NCBI GenBank assembly: GCA_038503035.1
Contig: JAVSML010000027.1
Coordinates: 1,212,365-1,276,364, forward strand
DNA: 64,000 bases
Direction: 5' to 3'
Origin: Crocodylus rhombifer
Lineage: Eukaryota; Chordata; Crocodylia; Crocodylidae
The notes beneath the pieces are model-generated. The model worked only from the letters and a program-made list of their open reading frames with translations, did no database searches and was not told the origin of the DNA. Positions 34,248 to 44,165 of the stretch are shown here, piece by piece. The first letter of the stretch is position 1; each line of letters starts with the position of its first letter. The translations under genes were made by a program, and so were the position numbers.

Positions 34248-36219
34248 GTGTATCTTAATGAGAGAGGTCTTAATCAATTAGAATAAAAAAGTAAACTAGA
34301 CGGAGAAAATGGTAAACTAGATTTTGTCGGGAATTTAATTTTTGTGACTTGTCTTTAAAGGCAAATGTATAAGGCAATATCCTCAGCAAATGTCATTTAA
34401 TGTAATTACTTGGATTTAAATGACTAATTTGCATGTGGAAAAGAGCTGGACAAGCATACTCTATCCTGATGTGCCTAGATGACAGCAAGGTCAGCTCCTC
34501 AGCTTGTAATCTGCTTTTGCAAAGTTTTTATCTAGATGTAACAAAACTTCCCATTATCTTAATTTTAACCCCATAATTAGTTACCCAAAATGGTGCCCCT
34601 TAAAAAGACACCAATTTTATCTTAAGTACATAAATAAGATTATCTTTGTCTCTGCAATAATATTTTCTGGCCTGCCTTTTATTTAGTAAATTATTTTTGT
34701 ATTTAGTAAATTATTTTGATAAATTAGTTTTCAAGTGAAAAAACTACAAAAATATTGAAAAGGTCTCAAAGGTCAGCCCTGGATATTTACAGATATTATC
34801 TGAATTCATATATGTATAAGATGTAATAAATCCAGCACTAAAAAGGCCTGATCCAAAATCCATTGTAGTCAATGGAAATTTTATCATGGACTTCAATGAG
34901 AGAAGAACCAGATCTCAATAGGAAAAGCCTGAATTAACTGAAAGGCCTGGTTTTTGTCCCTTGCAACTGTAAAGTAGTAAAATATCAAATATTCTGTATT
35001 TTATGAAGGTTATAATAATACAACTGATGAGTAACAATACAGTTTACATCTCTGGGTAGGTGGAAATATGCTTTTTGTTCATTCTTCTTATAATTAGACA
35101 CACAGCTGTTGTTTTAAAAATGCTCTTCTTTTTGTAGGTGTCTATTTTCTCCCCCACAAAATGATGTTGGAAAATGAATTTTCATTAAAACATGCTGACT
35201 GTCACATGGAGGAAGAAATCCTTTAAACATGTCTAGCTTTCCCCTGCTAATTTTTCCCTCTGACATAACAAGTGATTAACTGGGTCACATTAACTCAAGA
35301 AATATTTGAAAGTTGAAAAGACACCAACAGAAACACTGAATATAAATAATAAACTTAAAAACAAATCAGGAGAATCGGAACCACCAGAGTCAGTGCCTCA
35401 TGAAATTGTTACAAACTATTCACTCCCACAGTAGTTATACCTTGACTGGTATCTTTCTGAAGTCTGCATTTGCATTGTTCATATTTTCTTTTGTTTCTTA
35501 TTCACCTCCAAAGTACAGTGAAGTAGTTGGCCAGATTTAATTTTTTATTCGTGGAAGTGGGCTGCTCTGTTAATAGCACACAGCCCAATTCTAGGAAAGG
35601 CATTAGTCATAACATTTTCCATGCTTCCCACAGCTCTGACTTGCTAACACTTGGTGTAAGTTTGCAAGGATTTAAAATGGCTTTTCATTGCAATTGCAAA
35701 ACCTTCTTCTGAGACCAACTATCAGCTAATTCTAATTATTGTATTTTCTTAAATATTTTGCACCCCTGAATATAATCCACACTTTCCATTTTGAAAGAGA
35801 ATGCAGAAAAAGGATTTTTCTACAGTTATGGTTGTGCAGAGCAGGGACAGACCTTAATCTTCAGGTGATTTACCCTCCCTTTCCTGCTTAATTAACGCTG
35901 AAATAGGAGGAGAGAGACCAGGAGCAGCTAGCAAATGTCAAAATAGAACTTGCAAGGCTATTAAAAAGGTGAGGCTATCATTAACTGGGGAGAAGTCATT
36001 AGTCAATTGATTCCCTGCATAGAAATGCCACGGATGTTGCTCCGTAGAGCAGGAATCAAAGCAGGGTTCTTTTGTCCCTGTCAGAAAATCAGCTTCCCTG
36101 CTTACACGTACTCTGATTTTGGGAGGAAAGGTACATGTTGTATGTGAGAAAATATAATGAAAAGGCGTCTTCCCTGGACTCTCCTTTATATGGGACTATC
36201 AGTGCAATCGTAGATACTT
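34248..36219. other. No recognisable feature
   Basis: About 2 kb of AT-rich sequence. No gene-like frame or clear repeat was found; a short duplicated TATTTAGTAAATTATTTT occurs near 34680-34715. Confidence 0.45.
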
Positions 36220-36418
36220 GCTGGGTACATCTACATGTGCAGCAGGCAGCACAGTTGTCACTGTGCAGTAACCAGCATTACTGAGCAGTGCCAACACTGC
36301 ACAGCTATTTTTAGCAGCTACTGTACAGTAGCACTGGCATCACGGGTCATGCCTGGTGACACTATGTCACCATAGTACTGAGGTATGTCAATGTGCTGTG
36401 TCATGTAGATGCACCCAC
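36220..36418. mobile_element. Short MITE, 'acatctacatgtgca' ends
   Basis: The left tip GCTGGGTACATCTACATGTG and the right tip, read inward, GTGGGTGCATCTACATGACA form the terminal inverted repeat. Subterminal CACTGTGCAGTA and CATAGTACTG motifs repeat. At 199 bp it is a short member of the group at 14855 and 16480. Confidence 0.65.
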
Positions 36419-36485
36419 TGTTCATTAAAAAAGTAGCTCCATCAACAATGTGCGTAGACCCACTGACTGGAGTGAGACTACTCAC

Positions 36486-37394
36486 TGTAGCAGGCCACTA
36501 AGGTGCCTGCTACTTGAAGAGCAGGAATGGCCACCAGATGTCAGTTCCCAGGGCAACCAGGAGGCGCTAAGGGCCCACACCTGTTGAGTCAGCTGACCGG
36601 AAGGGGCAGGGCTGACTTCTATAAAGCACAGGCGGGAGGCCGAGAGTGGGTTGTCGGCTGGCAGCCAAGGAGAAGAAGTGCTGCCTGACTAAGCAAAGGG
36701 GAAAGGTCTGAATGCGAGCAGTCGGTTGTGCTAATGAAGAATGGAGCACCCACAGATGGTGACTCAAAGGAGGTTAGCCAAGTGGTTTAGCTTTGTGTTA
36801 TAGCCCAGGGGCTTGTGTTATTGTTTTGTTGTTGTTGTAAGACTGGGGGACTGGGTGAAGCTGTAAGGGGATGGAGGAGGCCTCATAGGGGAGTCACGGC
36901 CACGTGAAGACCCCAGAGAAGCCCCGGAGAGGGGGCAGCAAGAAGCCCCAGAAAAGGGGCTGCAGAAAGCCATAGTGCCTGTGGGGTGTGATTGCGAGAC
37001 AAGGCAGCAGAAGCCAGAGCACCTGTGAGGCGCGGCTGAAAGACAAGAGCTGTGGAGTGCCCGAGCACCAGAGGGCGTGCTGAAAGACAAGGGCTGCGGA
37101 GAGCCCGAGCACCAGAGGGCGTGCTGAAAGACAAGGGCTGCGGAGAGCCCAAGCGCCAAGAGGGTGCAGAGAGTGAGACAGACCAAACAACGTCTGGTAC
37201 ATCTGCGAGGCTTGGGCCGTGGTACAGGGGTGGTTGGAGCCATGTATAGCCCATAAGGCTGGGGTGTTCGGAACCCCGTTGTATAAACAAGGATCAGGGT
37301 AGTGGGAACTGTGACCAGGAAGACAAGAGGCAACCTCCCTTTAACTTTCATAAGAACAAGACGTGACAGGGGAGAACAAGGGTGCATTAACACA
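36486..37394 (+). mobile_element. Probable LTR of a retroelement, with 44-bp tandem repeats
   Basis: GC-rich block with LTR-like order: a possible TGT start near 36486, TATAAAG at 36620-36626, and an end in ...TTAACACA at 37394. Five bases later comes TGGCACAGTAGGGGGCGCTA (37399-37418), positioned like a primer binding site. Inside are three copies of a 44-bp unit (37036-37079, 37080-37123, 37124-about 37166) built on CTGAAAGACAAGGGCTGCGG. Recognisable sequence ends soon after the putative primer site, so this would be an isolated 5' LTR. The family (Ty3/gypsy-like or ERV) is not settled. The 203-codon minus frame across it is a by-product of the repeats. Confidence 0.45.
37036..37166. repeat. 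Three tandem 44-bp units
   Basis: Units differ at only a few bases (GAGCTGTGGAGTG in the first, GGGCTGCGGAGAG in the next two); a fourth weaker trace may precede them at about 36990-37035. Confidence 0.85.
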
Positions 37395-37877
37395 AATTTG
37401 GCACAGTAGGGGGCGCTAGGGGAGAACATGGCAACCCTAGGACATTTCCCCTGCCTGGTACACTCACAAAGTAAAGTTATTCATATGCGTAAGTGTTTGC
37501 AGGACAGGGCCTTAAAGCAGCACAGATGTAACAGTGAATAATTTCTACTTATCACTGGATGAACCAGGTATCTTTTTCCTTTCTTAGCATGTCTGAATTT
37601 GCTTCCTTAACTCAGAATCTTCTGTCCTCTAATGAGAGCACTGTACCAAAATTCTGCAATTTATTTAATAGGTTATATCATGATCTGAGTTCAATGCCAC
37701 TGATGTACAAAATATGAAACTTTACTTTGCTACACCTGATGTTGCAACAAAATACGTCTCCACCAAATTCCAGTGACTTCCAGTATGAGACAATTTCTGC
37801 AGTCCCCATCTAGTAAAGTGTCTGCTTTTACTTAGAACACATGTTTGCGCTCTAATTAGACTTTAGTGTGCTTAAAC

Positions 37878-38315
37878 ATACAGGTTTCCCTCGCTTTATG
37901 CGGGATCAGTATGTGCAAATTCGCTCTTATGCGATGACCCTTTTTATACCAAAAAATCGTTATATGCAAGGTAAATGCATTGTTATGTGATTGGTGTGGT
38001 GGAAACCCAGAGTCAGCTGCTTTGTGTGGTGCATTGTGGGAGTGACGCACACCAAATATAGTCTCCTGTGTGGATCTGTGCTCCTCGCTCATTGTCTGCA
38101 ACATGTGTTTCTGTAGCTGCCATCCCCATTATGATAGTGTCCTGTGCTTGTGTGTATTGTCTGCAGTTGGTGAGTACCAAAATTGTCTTGTAAAAGTGAT
38201 AGAAATGAGTCTGGGGGTCAATACAGCCGTGGTCCTGGAACATACCCCTATTTGTTACATTGTGAAGTGGGTTCCCTTTATGCAAGATCAAGTCCAAAAG
38301 CTCTAAAAAGAAAAC
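37878..38315. mobile_element. Tigger-like DNA transposon fragment
   Basis: TA followed by CAGGTTTCCCTCGCTTTATG and a GC-skewed interior (CGCTCTTATGCGATGACCCT, GGAAACCCAGAGTCAGCTGC) resemble the left part of a Tigger-type element. No matching right tip was found, although GGGTTCCCTTTATGCAAGAT near 38268 could be a damaged relative. Confidence 0.4.
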
Positions 38316-39143
38316 CCTACCAAATTCTCCTCACCAATTTCCTTGAGTATTAAATTATGTGGCAGTATGTGTCATCAGGAATAATGGTGTGTTACTTTTC
38401 CAAAGGCCATTTGTGCAGCATGAAGATACAGTCCCAAATATGAAATGCTATTCTTTTTCAATGTATTCTAAACATTAATTTTAATGGGAGTTACACACAT
38501 GAATCAAGGAAAATAGAGGACCCTTCCACTTCAGTTTCTTATTTTGCAACACGCTAAATGCTTTTCCATATGGTTTATTTTCCTTAATGGGATACATATT
38601 TAATCATCTCTGCTCATTTTAAAATGTTTTTCAGGAAAAGTTAACATATAAGAATATAGTTACTCAATATAAAGTTTGTTTCTTATCTCATGATATGGGA
38701 TTTTTAATAAGGAATGTTTTTTAATAAATAAAATTCTGTACCTTGTGCTTACGTTCAAGAAAAGATACATTTGATGCTAGGTTTGTAATTTTAGAACTGT
38801 ATCTTATTTACATTTGAGAAAATTCACATACTTGAAGTCTAAAAATAGATTTTTTCCTTTGAGTTTACCTAAAAATGCCATCTTGGCCTGCCACACTTCA
38901 TGAAAGGCAGGATGTAAGTTCAAAAACCTTACAAATACAGATATCATCTATGAGAAATTATTTTTAAAAAGATAGGCTATGTCATCAGCACAAGTTACCA
39001 TATGACATTAATTATATGTGGTTAAACTACTTAAATTTAATCAAATACAGATTCAAACTCCTGTCTTGGTTTGTTATCAGAACAGCATTTCCATTTAGAT
39101 GCATAGACAGAGATTTTGTGCTCTCTTACACACACATACATAC
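38316..39143. other. No recognisable feature
   Basis: AT-rich DNA without gene-like frames or identifiable repeats. Confidence 0.45.
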
Positions 39144-40181
39144 ACTATTTATTTGAATCCAAGATGAGGTTTTTTCCCCCATTTAACCTGGGATAAAAAG
39201 CCCTTCATCTTGGATATGAATACTAGGCAGCAGGGGAGGGTGGGATAGGGACAAGCAGCTGCTGTGGCTGTGGCCCTGACCTGGGTTCAGGATCAGAGCT
39301 GCAGCTTCTGCCTACAACCCTGACACCCATTACCTGCCCCTGCCAACAGCCTCTGCCCAACTGCCTCTTACCATTGGTCCAGTTATCATTGGTCAGGCTC
39401 CAGCATAGCTCCAGTTGGCTGGAGCTTCAACTTGGAGCATGGAGCACATCTGCTGTAGCTTGGTAACACTTGCTGTGGCAGCGGCAGCTCCAGCTAGGCT
39501 CTGGAGCCCAGAATAGAACAGCTGCAACCACCACTGTCACTGCTACCAGGCTGAGCTGTGGCTGGAGGAAACATGGGCTCTGTAACCCAGGATGGAGTAT
39601 GGATGGAGCTTGCTGGAGCCAGAGCAAGAGTAAGAAGCAGTAGGAGGCAGGCGGGGGTTGGGGGATAGGCTGTGGGGAGGCAGGCACCAGGGGAGAGCTG
39701 GTGCCAGAGGGATCACACATGGGGATGCAGGCAGCAGGGGAACAGGCCTAGGGGGGCAGGCAGCAGGGGAAAGGCAAGTGGTGAGGGAGTTGGGATCAAG
39801 TTGTTTGATTCCCCCACTGTCTTTGCCCCACTGTGCCTCCCCCACATCCATGCCATTGCCAGCCCCTCTGACACTGTTTTTCCAACTGCAGAAGTGTGGG
39901 GCGTGGGGGGCAGGGGAGAGAGGGAGAACACACAATTTTAGGATGACCCTCCAATTATTTTCTATAGATTCCATAGATTTCATGGACATTAGGGCTGGAA
40001 GGGACCTTGGAAGATCATCGAGCCCAGCCCCTTGCCCCAAGAGCAGGAAGTCAGGGTCAAAGGATCCCAGCAAGATAAACATCTAAATGTTTCTTAAAAG
40101 AGTCCAGACTAGGTGCTTGGATCACTTCTGGAGGCAGTCTATTACAGGCCTTGGGGATTCAGACAGTAAAGAGGTTTTTCC

Positions 40182-41383
40182 TTATGTCCAGCCTGAAATG
40201 GTCTTGGAGGAGTTTGTGACTGATCTTGTCATCCCTTGGGGCACTCTGGTGAATAGGCATTCCCCCAGATTCTGATGTACACATCTTATATACTTACAGG
40301 CAGCCACCAAGTCCCCCCTGAGCCTGCGCTTTTCCCGGCTGAAGAGTCCCTTGGCTGTCAGCCTCTCATCATAGGGCCTGTTCTTCTGCCCTCTGATCAT
40401 GTGTGTGCACTTCGTCTGCACTCTCTCAAGCTTCTCCACATCCTTTTTAAATTGCGGAGCCCAGAATTGGATGCAGTACTCCAGCTGCAGTCTCACCAAC
40501 GCTGAGTACAGCAGGAGGATGGCATCCTGGGATTTGCTTGAGAAACATCTATGGAAGAAAGCCAGAGTTTTGCTTGCTTTACCAGCTGCAACATTGCATT
40601 GGTGGCTCATATTCATCTTGTGGTCAATCATGACCACCAAGTCCTTTTCGGCGTAGCACTGCCAAGCCTGTAAACATGCTGCAGGTTTTTTTTCCCCCAA
40701 GGTGGAGTACCTTGCATTTTTCAGTGTTGAACACCCTCAGGTTTTCATCCACCCATTTTATGAGTCTGTCGAGGTCAGCTTGGATCACCAGCCTATCCTC
40801 AGGTGGGGATGCTTTACCCCAAAGTTTGGTGTCATCGGCAAACTTGGCTAATCCACTTCTGATACCAATGTCTACATCATTAATAAAGACGTTAAAGAGT
40901 ATAGGCCCAAGAACAGAGCCTTGGAGGACCCCAGTGGTCACAGCGCACCATGATGATTTACTTACATCTATTACCACTCTCTCAGTCTGACCTCAGAGCC
41001 AATTCCCCAGCCATTGGATTGTGATGTATTTGAGGCAACAGTCAGCCAGTTTTTTCATGAGGGATCATGGGACACCAGATCCAAGGCTTATTTAAACTAA
41101 AAATATATGACATTAATCTCTTTTCCCTTGTCTAGGTGATATATCACCTGGTCATAGAAGGAGATGAGATTGGTCAGGCAAGACCTACCCGTGACAAACT
41201 ATGCTGACTATCCCTCAGGATGCTGCCATCAGCCAGTTTGTCAAGAATGGTCTCTTTGATAATTTTTTCCAAGATCTTCCCCAGGATAGAGGTCAGGCTG
41301 ATAGGCGTGTAGCTCCCCAGATCTATTTTCCTCCCTTCATTGAAGATGGGCACCACATAGGCCTTCTTCCAATCTTTGGGCAC
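40182..41383 (-). pseudogene. CR1 ORF2 reverse transcriptase remnant
   Basis: Three frames carry the RT. Piece 41383-41174 has PKDWKKAYVVPIFNEGRKI and SYTPISLTSILGKILEKII, the start of the CR1 RT. Piece 40977-40624 has GVLQGSVLGPILFNVFINDV followed by KFADDTKLWG, which contains the catalytic Asp pair. Piece 40700-40182 has LEYCIQFWAPQFKKDVEKLE and the C-terminal region. The stretch between 41174 and 40977 is out of frame. In an active LINE this enzyme copies the element's RNA at the cut target; here the frames are disjoint. Confidence 0.9.
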
Positions 41384-42221
41384 TTCACTTGAGCACCACG
41401 AGTTCTAGAAGATCTGTGCCAGCAGCTGAGCTATGATGCTTGCAAGCTCCTTAAGTACCCTGGGGTGTAAATTGTCTGGGCCAGCTGACATGAAGGTGTC
41501 CAGCCTCTCAAGGTGTTCCTTCATGTGGTCTACATTGATGTAGGGTAATTTACTGGATGGGCCTACTTTACTGGCCCTCCTATACCATTAAGCAGGTTGG
41601 CTTTTTCCTGGGTGTCAACTGTTAGTTGTCCCATTTGGTTTAGCAGGAGTCCAATGTTACCCTTGCTTTTCCTCTGGCTCCTCACTTATCTAAAAAGGGA
41701 CTTTATTGTCTGTGATACATGTAGCCAGTTGAAGTTCAGTCACAGCCTTGGCTTTCCTGGTTTGCTCATATCTTTATTGTCTTTGATATGTGTAGCTAGT
41801 TGGAGTTCGCTCCCTACAGGTCTGGACCAGTGCAGAATACTTCTCCTTTGAGGTGATTCCACTCTTCCATCCTTCATAGGTCTTTCATTTTAGATGCAGG
41901 AGATCCACAAGTTCCCTGCAGAACCAAGGGGGCTGCTGTGCCCTTTTGCTACCTTTCCTTCAAGATGGGATAAACATTGCTCGTGCTTTCAGGATCGCTC
42001 CCTTAAGAAGCAACCACTTATCCTGAACTCTCTTCCCCTTCGGGTCATGGTCCCTTAGGGATTTGCGAACAAGCCTCCTGAGCTTGTCAGAGTCAGCTTT
42101 CCCAAAGTCGAGGACTTCTGCATTGCTGATTGACTTGCCAGCTTTACAATCGATACTAAAAGTGATCAGCTCATGGTCACTGTCTCCCAGCTTCCCTGTG
42201 ATCATTAGGTCACTGACTATA

Positions 42222-42818
42222 TCATTCCCCCTTTAACAGAACCAGATCAAGCAGTGCTTTGCCTCTTGTCAGCCCATTGACATCTTGAGTCAGATAGAGC
42301 TCATCCATGCACATGAGGAAGCTTTGTGACCATTCAGATTTGGCTGAGTGTTCTTCCCACAAGATGTCTGGGTACTTGAAGTCTCCCATGACAGCCATGC
42401 ACTGGGAGAATGCAGCCTCAGCCAGTTCCTTGGCAAATTCCTGGTCAAGCTCTTGATCCTGATTAAGAGGTCTGTAGTCAGCTCCTGCCATTGTGTCCCC
42501 TGTGCCATGTTCACCATGGATTTTAACCCAGAGGACCTCCAGTCATCCACCCTGGGTGCCAATGGCAGCTTCACGGACATACAGCTTTCCTTAACATAGA
42601 GAGGTACTCCCCCACCCCTTTTATCTACACAATATCTACAAGGTACAGCCATCTATACCTGTGGCCCAGTCATAGGTGGAGTCCCACCAGGTCTCCGTTA
42701 TCCCTAAGAGATTGTAGTCATTCTTGTTTAGCAGGAAGGCCAGTTCCTCCTGTTTGTTCCCCAAGCTCCTGGCATTGGTGTACAGGCAGGTAAGTGTCCC
42801 ATTGGAGGCCCTAGTCAT
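42222..42818 (-). pseudogene. CR1 ORF2 endonuclease remnant
   Basis: The apurinic-type endonuclease that opens ORF2. Piece 42818-42636 has LTCLYTNARSLGNKQEEL and NLLGITETWWD, containing the conserved Asn and the catalytic Glu of the family. Pieces 42652-42290 (GGGVPLYVKES) and 42491-42222 (CMAVMGDFKYPDILWEEHS, the conserved GDFN/GDFK-type segment) continue in other frames, and 42205-41960 carries the region after it (DHELITFSI). The nuclease would nick target DNA to start insertion. Frame breaks make it non-functional. Confidence 0.88.
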
Positions 42819-43095
42819 CCCTACACATCATTCCGGAGCTGGGGTAGGGATGGGTTCCCTTGAGTGCCTTAGCCGGCTTGATTTGCAAAAGTTGCCCAGT
42901 GGGCTTTCTGTGGTGGTAGTCCCCCCGTTCCCCAGTGGGCTTAGTTTAAAGCCTGGTTGAGCAGCAGGTCTGCCATTCTGACTGAGAAGAGCTTCCTCCC
43001 AAGTGCAGTGAGGTGGAGGCTGCCTCTTCCCAGAAGACCACTGCTTCTCCCACCAAAGAGTGGACTGTGATTGTGAAAGCCAAAGCCTTGACAAA

Positions 43096-44140
43096 TTATG
43101 ACAAAATTATAAATTTACCCTGTATAGAATCTAATTACTTGGGGGTTGTAAGCAACCCTGCTTTGTCAGAATAGGCTGCTTAGGTTTAGAGGACCGATCT
43201 TCCGCCTACCGGTTCTTAGGGCCTGACCCAGCTGACTGGTTCTAACGATGCATGCCCTCCATCTCTCCTGCCACATCTTGATCTTTATATAAGAAGGGAG
43301 GATCCTTGTTGGTCTTCACCTGCACTGTCACCTGTCTTGGAGCTCTGCCACCCCTTTTTACCTTGTCCTTGAGCAACCCGATCATAGATTTTGCTTAGGT
43401 CATCTGTCATCAGGTGACAAGATATCCCTGTCCTCACAATTGGTTTACTTTATGCCATACAAAGTCACTAGCCCCTTTTACACAGTTTCTTGGGCTTTTG
43501 CAATCATGCCCGTCTGGACTAGTCCCACTAATCCTTATTCATTTTCCCTTTATAGGTAGTATCTGGGGCACCCTAGCTTATGTGTCCGTAGGGGTTTACC
43601 CCCTTTGACAGAACAGACTCACAATTTGCGGTCTTTTTCCTTCTAGCAAAGCATCTGTGGTCTCTCCACACTTATTTCACTTATTATTGCAGGTCGCTGA
43701 TCCATGGATGCCATATTGCTGGTCCAGCACCAACAGTGAAACTCCTCTGAGTCTCTGGTCAGAAGAGCGAGTGTTGCTCTTCTCCCTTTGCCCCTGCTAA
43801 GCCAAGTTCTGGCCAGAGCCGACTCTGCTGCAGCCATGCTCTCCAGGCTCTACTTTCCCTTCTCCAGCTGGCACGGGGCACATCTTTATGATGTGATCAG
43901 CTATGTGCCAACCCACCCAGATCCAGCACAAGCTGATAAAGCATGGCGGCTGTGGTGCCAGGGGTCCCCCAGAACTCACCACCAGCATGTATCAGAGTAA
44001 GTTCCTGCTCTGAAAGAAAGTATCTTCCTCCTGCCCTCACATGCCAAGAGAAGTGGCATTGCCCTCAGGGGTTTCATGACCCCAACATGGGTCAGCAAGG
44101 TGTATCCCACTATAACAGGTCATCTTACATTCAAAGTAAT
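43096..44140. repeat. GC-richer block beside the CR1
   Basis: About 1 kb with a TATA-like CTTTATATAAGAAGG near 43282 and clustered CT-rich segments. It may be the right half of the split inverted-repeat element or an old LTR. No coding motif recognised in its 60-70-codon frames. Confidence 0.3.
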
Positions 44141-44165
44141 CTTGGATTCGAGTAAATATGGTATA

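Larger units (their letters stand above)
39957..43095 (-). mobile_element. CR1 LINE, nearly full-length ORF2
   Basis: The 3' end lies at 39957-40080 on the plus strand (TAGATTCCATAGATTTCATG, then GGGCTGGAAGGGACCTTGG). Upstream on the minus strand come, in order, the RT C-terminus, the FADDTKLWG active site (about 40860-40830), RT N-terminal pieces, and the endonuclease (42818-42222). A GC-rich lead-in with a 88-codon frame (43094-42828) may be 5' UTR or ORF1 end. ORF2 is split into at least seven frames by small indels and stops. It is the longest CR1 in the window. Confidence 0.9.
39145..44165. mobile_element. Inverted-repeat element apparently split by a CR1
   Basis: The left tip near 39145 reads CTATTTATTTGAATCCAAGA and the right tip near 44165, read inward, ACCATATTTACTCGAATCCA then AGATTACTTTG. 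They form matching inverted ends about 5 kb apart. A subterminal reversed copy (CATCTTGGATATGAATACT, about 39207-39225) gives a local hairpin at the left end. The interior outside the CR1 (39226-39956 and 43096-44140) is GC-richer than its surroundings. The simplest reading is one older element of about 1.9 kb with a 3.1-kb CR1 inserted. Target duplication not identified; two separate elements remain possible. Confidence 0.4.

Noticed and set aside
36818..37429. 203-codon minus-strand frame and overlapping 135- and 102-codon frames
   Set aside because: All are generated by the 44-bp tandem repeats of the LTR-like block, open in several frames at once.
39543..40086. 179-codon minus and 142-codon plus frames
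   Set aside because: Mutually overlapping frames in a GC-rich transposon block; proline/serine-rich without domains.
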